Shown here: one piece after another, positions 40,180-47,878 of the stretch
Position numbering within the stretch: the first letter of the stretch is position 1
Layout: each line of letters starts with the position of its first letter
NCBI GenBank assembly: GCA_040901765.1
Contig: JBBDYG010000120.1
Location: 1 to 62,616, forward strand
DNA from: JBBDYG01 sp040901765
GTDB taxonomy: Bacteria > Planctomycetota > Planctomycetia > Pirellulales > Lacipirellulaceae
Direction of reading: 5' to 3'
DNA length: 62,616 nucleotides
Notes under the pieces: model-generated
Told to the model about the DNA's origin: nothing
The model's database searches: none
What the model saw: the letters and a program-made list of their open reading frames with translations, nothing else
Made by a program: the position numbers and the translations under genes

Positions 40180-41205
40180 ATGGCAACGGCGATTGAGAAT
40201 GGGCACTTGGCGATTGGCGACCGCGTTGGCCGCTGGCATCAATTGGCGGAGCGAGTGCTGGACGGCGAGTCACTTTCCGTCGCGGAAGCGCGGGCGGTGC
40301 TGGGCTGCCCGGACGAGGAACTGCTGGCCCTGATGGACGCCGCCTATCGCGTTCGCCGCCGGTATTTCGGCAACCAAGTGCAGCTTTATTTCTTGATGAA
40401 CGCCAAGAGCGGCCTCTGCCCCGAGGATTGCGGCTACTGCTCGCAGTCGAAGGTTTCGACGGCCGAGATTCCCAAATACAACTTCCTGAGCCGCGACAAG
40501 CTGCTCGACGGCGCCCGCGTGGCCGCCGAGCGGCAGGCCCGCACGTACTGCATTGTGATTTCGGCCCGCGGGCCGAACGAACGGGAGATGCAGGCCGTCG
40601 AGACGATCGTCCCAGAGATCAAACGTCGCTACAACCTCCACATCTGCGCCTGTTTGGGCCTTCTGACCGACGAGCAGGCTCAGCGACTCGCCGCGTGCGG
40701 CGTCGATCGCGTGAATCACAACCTCAACACGAGCGGCGAATACTACGAGCAGATTTGCACCACGCACACCTACGCCGACCGCGTCGCGACGCTGCGCGCC
40801 GTGCGCGAAGCCGGCATGGAGCTTTGTTCGGGCGGCATCGTCGGCATGGGCGAGCAGCCGGAAGATGTAGTCAGCATGGCCATCGAACTACGCGAGTTGG
40901 GAGTCCACTCCATTCCTATCAATTTCTTAAATCCGATCGACGGCACGCCGCTGGCCGGCCGCAAGGAGCTCGATCCCCGTTATTGTCTTAAGGTGCTGGC
41001 AATGTTTCGGCTCGTGAACCCCGATCGGGAAATCCGCATCGCCGGCGGTCGAGAGATTCACCTGGGAAGTTTGCAGGCGCTGGGCCTGTACGCGGCCAAC
41101 TCGATCTTCGTCGGCGACTACCTCACCACCAAGGGCCAAGCCCCCGATGCGGATTACGCTATGATCCGCGATCTGGGATTTGAAGTGGTGCTGCACCGCC
41201 AGTAG
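40180..41205 (+). CDS. bioB: Biotin synthase
   Basis: BioB inserts sulfur into dethiobiotin by radical SAM chemistry, the last step of biotin synthesis. The 341-residue product has the radical SAM cluster motif CPEDCGYC, preceded by LYFLMNAKSGL. YNLHICACLGLL holds the Cys ligands of the auxiliary cluster region, and the sulfur-donor Arg region is in VNPDREIRIAGGRE. The start at 40180 has a GGGAGCGACGTGACG leader. Its stop overlaps the GTG of the PhyH-like gene. No other bio genes are in the window. Confidence 0.97.
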   Translation: MATAIENGHLAIGDRVGRWHQLAERVLDGESLSVAEARAVLGCPDEELLALMDAAYRVRRRYFGNQVQLYFLMNAKSGLCPEDCGYCSQSKVSTAEIPKYNFLSRDKLLDGARVAAERQARTYCIVISARGPNEREMQAVETIVPEIKRRYNLHICACLGLLTDEQAQRLAACGVDRVNHNLNTSGEYYEQICTTHTYADRVATLRAVREAGMELCSGGIVGMGEQPEDVVSMAIELRELGVHSIPINFLNPIDGTPLAGRKELDPRYCLKVLAMFRLVNPDREIRIAGGREIHLGSLQALGLYAANSIFVGDYLTTKGQAPDADYAMIRDLGFEVVLHRQ

Positions 41206-41885
41206 TGATCGCGATGGCGTCTTTGCTTGCCAAATCGTTCGAATCGAATGGATTTTGCGTTATCCCCAACGTGCTCGATGCGGAAATTTGCGATCGACTC
41301 ATTGCCAAGTTAGAGGACCATTCCACCCACCGGCCCGGCATTCGATCGCTGCTTGTCGAGCCGTGGTGCCTTGAGGTCAGCGAACAAATCCAGCGGCATA
41401 CCGACGTTAGCCCTCTGCTTCCCAAGTCCGCAGTCGCTGTGCAGTGTACGCTGTTCGACAAGTCACCCGATAAGAACTGGCTCGTCGCTTGGCATCAGGA
41501 TTTAACCATTCCAGTTCGCGAACGCACGAACGATCCGAACTGCCGCGGGTGGTCGATCAAAGAAGGCACATGGCATGTGCAGCCTCCGGTCGAAGTGTTG
41601 TCCAACTTGGTTGCGGTTCGGTTGCAATTGGACGAGACGCACGCCGACAATGGTTCGCTCAAAGTCATTCCGCGATCGCACTCCTTCGGGAGACTTGATG
41701 ATGACGCAATTCAAAGATTGCGACTCGAGCACTGGGAAACCACTTGCTCCGTGCCGCGAACCGGGGTGCTCGTGATGCGGCCCCTACTGTTGCACGCTTC
41801 GTCAAAGGCTCGCGAGGGGAGAAGGCGGGTACTCCACTACCTTTTCGGACCTGCGAAGTTGCCCAGCGGCCTGAGGTGGAGTTAA
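41205..41885 (+). CDS. Phytanoyl-CoA dioxygenase (PhyH)-like protein
   Basis: A 226-residue Fe(II)/2-oxoglutarate oxygenase fold. The iron ligands are in AWHQDLTIPV (HxD) and LLLHASSKA (second His). A downstream Arg (GRRRVLHYLFG) would bind 2-oxoglutarate. Conserved DNGSLKVIPRSH is typical of PhyH. The GTG start at 41205 overlaps the bioB stop (ATG 41214 is an alternative), so it is translated with bioB. Substrate unknown; a link to biotin is not implied by the fold. Confidence 0.85.
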   Translation: MIAMASLLAKSFESNGFCVIPNVLDAEICDRLIAKLEDHSTHRPGIRSLLVEPWCLEVSEQIQRHTDVSPLLPKSAVAVQCTLFDKSPDKNWLVAWHQDLTIPVRERTNDPNCRGWSIKEGTWHVQPPVEVLSNLVAVRLQLDETHADNGSLKVIPRSHSFGRLDDDAIQRLRLEHWETTCSVPRTGVLVMRPLLLHASSKAREGRRRVLHYLFGPAKLPSGLRWS

Positions 41886-42058
41886 TGGGCTAGCCGAGGG
41901 CGGCCAAATTCAAGGACGTTCTTGCGGAAAATTTCTCGGCAATTGGAACATTCTTCTCAACCCGCAAAGTCTTCGCATCCGATAGAGGGACGATAGCGGG
42001 GGGATTATCCAGGCGCTGGCGTCATGCCGCGCGCTTGGAAGAATCGCAAGGATGCACT

Positions 42059-44401
42059 ATGAAGCGTGGACTTTGGCTCACCGCCGCCCTGCTCTTTTCG
42101 TTCGTTGCTAGCACCGCGACGGCTCAACAGGAACTGTCGGACTCCCCACGAACGCTGGGAGAACGGCTTTCGCAATTTCGCCTTGGCTGGCCTGGCGGCG
42201 ACGAGCAGCAACCCCCGCAGCGGTCCACCAACCCGCAGGCGGGGCGCAACAACAATTCTGCGCGCTCCAAATTTTCGAGCAGCTTGCCGCGCGTGAACTC
42301 GCGCAGCCTGCTGCCAGACGACCTCAATAACGGTCGAGGCGCCGCACCGTCCCCGCCCCGCGTCGCTTCCCTGCCGGAGCGTTACCAGCGAGATTCTCAG
42401 AATCCGTCGACCAGCACCGTACCATCCGGCCGACAAAACGCGGTAACCCCTGCGCGGCCCAGTGCGGCGACCCCGGTCCGCCGTTCGCCGTTCCAAAGCC
42501 CGCGGCATGAGTTTGACGCGGCGGAATTGCGCCGTGATCTCGTCGGCACCAATGCACCGTCCACGGGGACGGCGGCGGTTTCTAACAAGGAGCCGGCACT
42601 GGGTACAACGGTGGACACGACGACTGCAAGCCCGACGCAGCCCCCGCGGAGCATCAGCGATCGTAACTCCGCTCCCGAAACGGAAACGACGGTCGCATCG
42701 CCCCAGGGCGCGGTCGAAGCGTTGCCGCGAATCAAAAGCACTGCTTCACCAGCAGTTATCGTTTCGCAGCCGGTACGACCAATGACTCCAGCGCCCGCCG
42801 CGACGCTCAATGCCACCTCTCGCAACAATACGATCGAAGCACCGCAAGGTCAGGTTACATCGCAATCCGATTTGCGCACCTTGTTCCAGAACGAGTCGAG
42901 CGACACCGGGCCTTCGGCAACGGCTTCGATGCCGATTCCTGGCGACGTGTTGATGTCGCAGAAGATGCCCCAAATTGTCTCTCACGTGAGCGGACCGCGA
43001 CAGATCGTTGTGGGGCGAGAAGCGACCTATAAAGTCTGGATTGCCAATCGAGGCGAACTTGCCGCCGACGACTTGTCGACGCGCGTCAAAGTGCCGGCTT
43101 GGGCGGAACTCAAAAAAGTGACCGTGTCGACCGGCGCGCTCGATCGGCAACAGGGCGACGGCGAAATGCGGTGGCAAATTGCCAAGCTCGACGCGCAAAA
43201 ATTTGAAACGCTCGAAGTTGTGCTCGTCGCAAAAGAAAGCAAGCCCATCGAGCTTGGCGTCGATTGGACGCACGCACCGGTCGATTCGCGCACGCTGGTG
43301 GAAGTCCGCGAGCCAAAGCTCGCCATGACGGTGACCGGGCCGGAGGAAGTTCTATACGGCAAGCCTCAGTTGTATCGGCTTACACTTTCGAATCCTGGCA
43401 CGGCCGCCGCGGAGGACTTGACGATTGTCCTGCTACCACCGGGCGGCGACAGCACCAAAGCGAGTAGCCATCCGTTTGGCAGCCTGGCAGCCGGCGAGAC
43501 GAAAACCGCCGAAGTAGAATTGACTGCACGCGACGCGGGCAAGCTGTTTGTGAAGGCAACAGCCACTGCCGCGGGCGGACTAACGGCCGCAGCGGAGCAG
43601 GAGATTTTCTGCCGCAAGCCCGAGCTTGAAGTCGACTGGCGCGGCCCGGAACGGAAATACGCCGGTACCCAAGCGACGTACTACTTCCGCATTCGCAACC
43701 CGGGCACGGCCCCCGCCGAAGGGGTTTCGTTTCAAGTCGAACTGCCCAAGGGCTTCGAGGTTGTGGAAGCAAACGGCAGCTCGGCCGTTCCAAACGGGCA
43801 GCCCGCGCTTACTTGGAAACTCAATACGCTCGAGCCCGGCGATGATCATTACCTCGAGCTGAAGGGCACCGTCAAACAAGCGGGCGCGAACGAATTCCGA
43901 TTCACCGCTGCTTCGCAGGATGGCCTCGTGAAGAATGCGGCGTCCATGACCACGAATGTCGAGGCACTGGCCGATCTGAAGCTTCAGGTGAGCGACCCCA
44001 CCGGACCGGTGGCCGTTGGCGAAGAAGCAGTGTACGAAATCCGCGTCCATAATCACGGCACCAGCGAGGCGCGGCAAGTGACGGTTGCCGCCCTCTTTTC
44101 CGACGGCATCGAGCCACAAACCGCCGACGGAGACGGGCACACGATCGCCGACGGCCGCGTGGCGTTTCACGGCATCGAGAAATTGCCCGCCGGCGAAGAA
44201 GTGACGCTACGTGTCCGCGCCCGCGGCGTTTCCGCCGGCACGCACTTGTTCCGCGCCGAAGTGGTGTGCGGCGATTTGGAGATCAAACTCGCCGCCGAAG
44301 AGACGACGCGTTTCTACGCGGATGACGTCTCGCCGCTGCAAACCGCGAATGAAAACGCGGGCGCGGCGCCGGCGAGCGCTGGCTCGCGTTACACCCGGTG
44401 A
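42059..44401 (+). CDS. Exported protein with DUF11-type beta repeats
   Basis: A 780-residue secreted protein starting MKRGLWLTAALLFSFVASTA (signal peptide). Residues ~25-300 are low-complexity (Pro/Ser/Thr/Arg/Ala). The C-terminal half has four DUF11/CARDB-like beta modules of ~110 residues, each opening with a phrase like VSGPRQIVVGREATYKVWI, VTGPEEVLYGKPQLYRLTL, WRGPERKYAGTQATYYFRI, or VSDPTGPVAVGEEAVYEIRV. Such modules build extracellular or envelope structures in planctomycetes. No anchor is evident at the C-terminus (GSRYTR). Function is otherwise unknown. The gene stands alone. Confidence 0.85.
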   Translation: MKRGLWLTAALLFSFVASTATAQQELSDSPRTLGERLSQFRLGWPGGDEQQPPQRSTNPQAGRNNNSARSKFSSSLPRVNSRSLLPDDLNNGRGAAPSPPRVASLPERYQRDSQNPSTSTVPSGRQNAVTPARPSAATPVRRSPFQSPRHEFDAAELRRDLVGTNAPSTGTAAVSNKEPALGTTVDTTTASPTQPPRSISDRNSAPETETTVASPQGAVEALPRIKSTASPAVIVSQPVRPMTPAPAATLNATSRNNTIEAPQGQVTSQSDLRTLFQNESSDTGPSATASMPIPGDVLMSQKMPQIVSHVSGPRQIVVGREATYKVWIANRGELAADDLSTRVKVPAWAELKKVTVSTGALDRQQGDGEMRWQIAKLDAQKFETLEVVLVAKESKPIELGVDWTHAPVDSRTLVEVREPKLAMTVTGPEEVLYGKPQLYRLTLSNPGTAAAEDLTIVLLPPGGDSTKASSHPFGSLAAGETKTAEVELTARDAGKLFVKATATAAGGLTAAAEQEIFCRKPELEVDWRGPERKYAGTQATYYFRIRNPGTAPAEGVSFQVELPKGFEVVEANGSSAVPNGQPALTWKLNTLEPGDDHYLELKGTVKQAGANEFRFTAASQDGLVKNAASMTTNVEALADLKLQVSDPTGPVAVGEEAVYEIRVHNHGTSEARQVTVAALFSDGIEPQTADGDGHTIADGRVAFHGIEKLPAGEEVTLRVRARGVSAGTHLFRAEVVCGDLEIKLAAEETTRFYADDVSPLQTANENAGAAPASAGSRYTR

Positions 44402-44508
44402 CGGACCTTTCTGTCTCGCAGACTGTAGCGGGGAGTTTGCCCGACATTCGCCGCAGAGTAAGCTGGATCGAATAAAGTTCGATCCACTCGACGGAGCAGC
44501 GGCGAATC

Positions 44509-45306
44509 ATGTTGCATCGCGTGGCCACCAACGTGGTTCTCTTAGTTGTGTTCGTTACGGTGCATAACGCTTCCGCACGCGAACCCCATCGCCTGCGCGT
44601 TCTAAGCTACAACATCCATCACGGCGAAGGGGTTGACGGGAAGCTCGACCTCGATCGAATCGCCGCCGTGATTCGCGAGGCGGAGCCTGACGTGGTGGCC
44701 TTACAGGAAGTGGACCGTCGCGCGCGCCGCACGGGAAGCGTCGATCAGCCTGCCGAGCTTGGCCGCTTGACGGGAATGAGAGCCATCTTTGAGCGGAACA
44801 TTCCTCTCGAAGGCGGTGAGTACGGCAATGCGGTGCTCACGCGGCTGCCGGTGATCTCCCACAAGAACCACCCTCTGCCTTCGCATTACGACGGCGAACA
44901 ACGGGGAGTGCTGGCCGTTGAACTCGAGCTTGCCGAAAATGGGCCGCGGTGTGTTTTCCTTGCCACGCATCTCGACTATCGGCCCGACGACGCCGAGCGG
45001 CGAGCTTCCGCGGCAATGATCAACAAACTCGTCGCCACGCAAGCGGAAATGCCGGCGCTGCTTACGGGCGATCTCAACGCGCGGCCCGATACGCCCGTGC
45101 TCAAGGATTTTTCTGCTGAATGGACGCGGGCCAATAAAGAACTGCTGCCGACATTTCCTTCTCGCCAACCAGTGCGGCAGATTGATTACGTGCTGTATCG
45201 TCCCGCGAATCGCTGGCGTGTTATCGAGACTCGAGTGATCGACGAATCACTGGCCTCGGACCACCGGCCGCTGCTGGCCGTGTTAGAATTGATAAGCCGA
45301 GAGTAG
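44509..45306 (+). CDS. Secreted endonuclease/exonuclease/phosphatase-family protein
   Basis: A 265-residue metal-dependent phosphohydrolase. A signal-like N-terminus (VATNVVLLVVFVTVHNASA) is followed by the EEP motifs: LRVLSYNIHHGEG, VVALQEVD (metal Glu), FLATHLDY, LLTGDLNARPD and ESLASDHRPLLAVL (catalytic His). The substrate could be DNA, a lipid or a nucleotide; sequence does not tell. About 108 bp after the DUF11 gene, same strand; separate promoter likely. Confidence 0.88.
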   Translation: MLHRVATNVVLLVVFVTVHNASAREPHRLRVLSYNIHHGEGVDGKLDLDRIAAVIREAEPDVVALQEVDRRARRTGSVDQPAELGRLTGMRAIFERNIPLEGGEYGNAVLTRLPVISHKNHPLPSHYDGEQRGVLAVELELAENGPRCVFLATHLDYRPDDAERRASAAMINKLVATQAEMPALLTGDLNARPDTPVLKDFSAEWTRANKELLPTFPSRQPVRQIDYVLYRPANRWRVIETRVIDESLASDHRPLLAVLELISRE

Positions 45307-45399
45307 AGTAGCACGAGTCTCCAAGCGCGTGAATTCACTGCTCGGCAAGTTGTGCTATTCCGCCCTGACCCCGTCCCCTGAATCCTGTCCCCCTCTCCA

Positions 45400-46416
45400 A
45401 TGCTTCGCCACGCCCTCTTTGCACCCGAAGCCCTCGCCTATGGCTTGTCGTATGGAGTGCTCCAGCACACGATTCGTTCGCCAGAGCCGCTCGATCCGGT
45501 CCGCACCTGGGATTTGCTCACGCGCGACATGCCGCGCGGGACCGATTGGATTCGCACCGCTTGGCCGCTTCGCCCGCTGCGGCCGCTGCTGCTACGCGCG
45601 AAAATGAAGCAGGACCACGTGCTGGGGATCGCGGCCCATTACGATGTCTCGAATAAGTTTTACGAATTGTTCCTCGACAAGAAGTACATGTTCTACTCGT
45701 GCGCCGATTTTCATCACCCCGACGACACCTTGCAGCAAGCCCAACAGAACAAGGCCGACTTCATTCTGCGGCTGATCGACCCGCAGCCCGGCGAAAAGAT
45801 TTTGGAGCTCGGCTGCGGCTGGGGCAGCATGCTCCGCCGTATCTATGAAGCCACCGGCGAAAAGCAGAACCTGTACGGCCTGACCCTGTCGCGCGAGCAG
45901 GTCGCCTACAACGCCCAGCACAATGGATTCCAGGTCGAGTTCGACAACTTCATCACGCGCGACTACCGGAACGAGGAGTTCGATAAGATTTATTCGATCG
46001 GAGCATGGGAGCACGTCCGCCCGAAAGAGATCCCGCAACTGCTGGCGAAGCTCTACCGCGCCCTGAAGCCGGGTGGCCGGCTGGTGAAGCACTTTTTCTG
46101 CCGCGTGAACGATCCGTTGTTCGCGCCAATCGCCTGCTCCCAGATCTATTTCCCCGGTTCGCTAGGCTCGTCTTACCGCTCGCACGCCCGTGCCTGGGAA
46201 GCGGCCGGCTTTCGCATCCTCCACCGTTCGATCCACGACTATCGCCCTACCGTGCGGGCTTGGTTCGACAATCTGGTCGCTCGCAAAGAGGAGGCCCTCA
46301 AGCTGGTCGGTGTCCGCACCTACAACCGCTACCTCACGTTCTTTCCCGCGTCGTGGCGGTACTTTAACGACAACCTCGGCATGGTCACTCGCTGGGTACT
46401 CGAAAAGCCGCGGTAA
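45400..46416 (+). CDS. Cyclopropane-fatty-acyl-phospholipid synthase-like methyltransferase
   Basis: A 338-residue SAM-dependent enzyme of the Cfa/mycolic-acid family. SAM motif ILELGCGWGSMLRRIYE, the substrate-side segment AAHYDVSNKFYELFLDKKYMFYSC, YGLTLSREQVAYN and IGAWEHVRPKE are all typical. The function is transfer of a methylene or methyl group to a phospholipid acyl chain or a related lipid. Length is a bit short compared with E. coli Cfa, because the N-terminal domain is reduced. The start at ATG 45400 is tentative. The fatty acid desaturase elsewhere in the window could provide the olefinic substrate; that link is speculative. Confidence 0.88.
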   Translation: MLRHALFAPEALAYGLSYGVLQHTIRSPEPLDPVRTWDLLTRDMPRGTDWIRTAWPLRPLRPLLLRAKMKQDHVLGIAAHYDVSNKFYELFLDKKYMFYSCADFHHPDDTLQQAQQNKADFILRLIDPQPGEKILELGCGWGSMLRRIYEATGEKQNLYGLTLSREQVAYNAQHNGFQVEFDNFITRDYRNEEFDKIYSIGAWEHVRPKEIPQLLAKLYRALKPGGRLVKHFFCRVNDPLFAPIACSQIYFPGSLGSSYRSHARAWEAAGFRILHRSIHDYRPTVRAWFDNLVARKEEALKLVGVRTYNRYLTFFPASWRYFNDNLGMVTRWVLEKPR

Positions 46417-46423
46417 GATGTTT

Positions 46424-46562
46424 AACCGCAAAGGCACGAAGAACACAACGAACTGGGGCCGTCATATGCGAGAACTTTTCTGAAGTGTGAAGGCGAGTAA
46501 GTTAGTTCATCCGAGGTTTACTTCCAAAGCGATTGCTTTGTGACCTTCGTGCCGTTGTGGTT
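46424..46562. repeat. Intergenic inverted repeat with ~27-bp arms
   Basis: The left arm 46424-46450 (AACCGCAAAGGCACGAAG...) and right arm 46536-46562 (ending GTGCCGTTGTGGTT) are reverse complements with few mismatches. It lies between the Cfa-like and Mrr-like genes. Confidence 0.7.
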
Positions 46563-46592
46563 CCATCGATTTATTTTGTGCCTGCAACGTGA

Positions 46593-47480
46593 ATGTCCAT
46601 CGAGACCTCCAACCCGCAACGGCTCGCGCAGCTCAATCGCGAGATCGAGCAGCTAGAGGTAGATGCTCCGCGGTTGGAAGCCGAGCGAACCGCGGTTGCC
46701 AAACAAGCCAGCCGTGCAGCGCGCCAGTGGCGCTACCTGCGGCTGGCTCGCGCGATTCGGGCGCCAACTGCGTCGTTCGAGATGTGGCCCTATGGCGTTC
46801 TGATTGTCGGCCCGATCCTCGCCGGCGTGCTGCTGTTCATCTTAGTGAACCTTGTCATCGGCTCCTCCACGGCATCGTTCGTCGCATTTCTGCTCGGCGC
46901 GGGGATAGCTGCCGGTGCTCTAGCCTCCCTGCTCCATCGTCCGGCGAACGAATTACTTCCGGCGGAGCTCGCGGCCGCCAGCTCCGAGCGTCGCGTCGCG
47001 CAGGCCAGTCTCGATGAATTGCTCCAATCGCAGGCCGCAGCAAAGGACCAGCTCGCAGCCTTGATCGACGAGCGCCGCGAGCTAATGGCTTCCGGCAAGG
47101 TGCAACGGGCCGCGCTGTTGCAGCGCGAATGGAAAACGATGTCGGCCGCCGAATGGGAAGATTTTGTCGTCGAGGTTCTCCGCACGCTCGGCGCGACGGT
47201 CGAGCGCTCGCCGCGCACCATGGAAGAAGGCACCACCCTGATCGCCCACTTCCCAAACCGCCGCGTGGCCATTCGCACATCCGGCGAAGGCCATGTTGCC
47301 GACAGCACGACGGTTCACCAATCCGTCGCAAAGTTGCGCCGCCTGCAATGCGACGCCAGCGCGGTGATCCTCAACCGCCGCTTCACCGGCGCCGCCCAGG
47401 ATTTTGCCTCGCGCAACAATTGCACGCTCATCGGCGTGGAGGAATTCCCCGACTTCGTGATGGGGAAGCGGGAGGTGTAA
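46593..47480 (+). CDS. Membrane protein with decayed Mrr-like nuclease domain
   Basis: A 295-residue protein with an N-terminal coiled coil (NREIEQLEVDAPRLEAERTAV), two membrane segments (YGVLIVGPILAGVLLFILVN and ASFVAFLLGAGIAAGALASLL), a second coil, and a C-terminal Mrr/restriction-endonuclease fold. The fold starts WEDFVVEVLRTLGATVERSP and ends AQDFASRNNCTLIGVEEF. Where active enzymes have an Asp after the Gly turn and a QxK, this one reads GTTLIAHFPNRRVAIRTSGEG, so the catalytic Asp and Lys appear missing. It may sense or bind DNA at the membrane rather than cut. It lies 400 bp before the restriction-modification-like locus. Confidence 0.6.
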   Translation: MSIETSNPQRLAQLNREIEQLEVDAPRLEAERTAVAKQASRAARQWRYLRLARAIRAPTASFEMWPYGVLIVGPILAGVLLFILVNLVIGSSTASFVAFLLGAGIAAGALASLLHRPANELLPAELAAASSERRVAQASLDELLQSQAAAKDQLAALIDERRELMASGKVQRAALLQREWKTMSAAEWEDFVVEVLRTLGATVERSPRTMEEGTTLIAHFPNRRVAIRTSGEGHVADSTTVHQSVAKLRRLQCDASAVILNRRFTGAAQDFASRNNCTLIGVEEFPDFVMGKREV

Positions 47481-47578
47481 CGGAACGTTCCCGCCTGCGG
47501 CGATAGTGACGGATGCACCCGCGCAAGTGGCCTTCCGAATCCCCTTCCCGCCCCGCTTTATTACTACTGCGCTATGTT

Positions 47579-47763
47579 TCACCACGGAGTCACAGAGCAC
47601 ACGGAGGAAGATCCGTGTTTCCGTGCCGTTCTGGGATGGTCGTCTGAAAAGTTAGCGAAATCGGAATCATCTTTGTTGTGGTGCCCAGGATCGATGGCAA
47701 CTTGCTGATAAACGTTCCCGTGATTTGCGATTCTCCGTGGCCTCCGTGACTCTGTGGTGAAAA
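47579..47763. repeat. Long hairpin with ~31-bp arms (CACGGAG-type)
   Basis: The left arm 47579-47609 (TTCACCACGGAGTCACAGAG...) pairs with 47733-47763 (...GTGACTCTGTGGTGAA). It occupies most of the 47481-47878 gap. No gene is evident in the loop. Confidence 0.8.
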
Positions 47764-47878
47764 ACAACCTAGCGCTGTAGTATTATCACGCACATGGAGA
47801 GGCACTACATTGGGAGGCAGCCCTTCGTAAGGCGACTTCCTCGGCCGCGTATAAAACACGAATGGATTCGGAGTAAGA

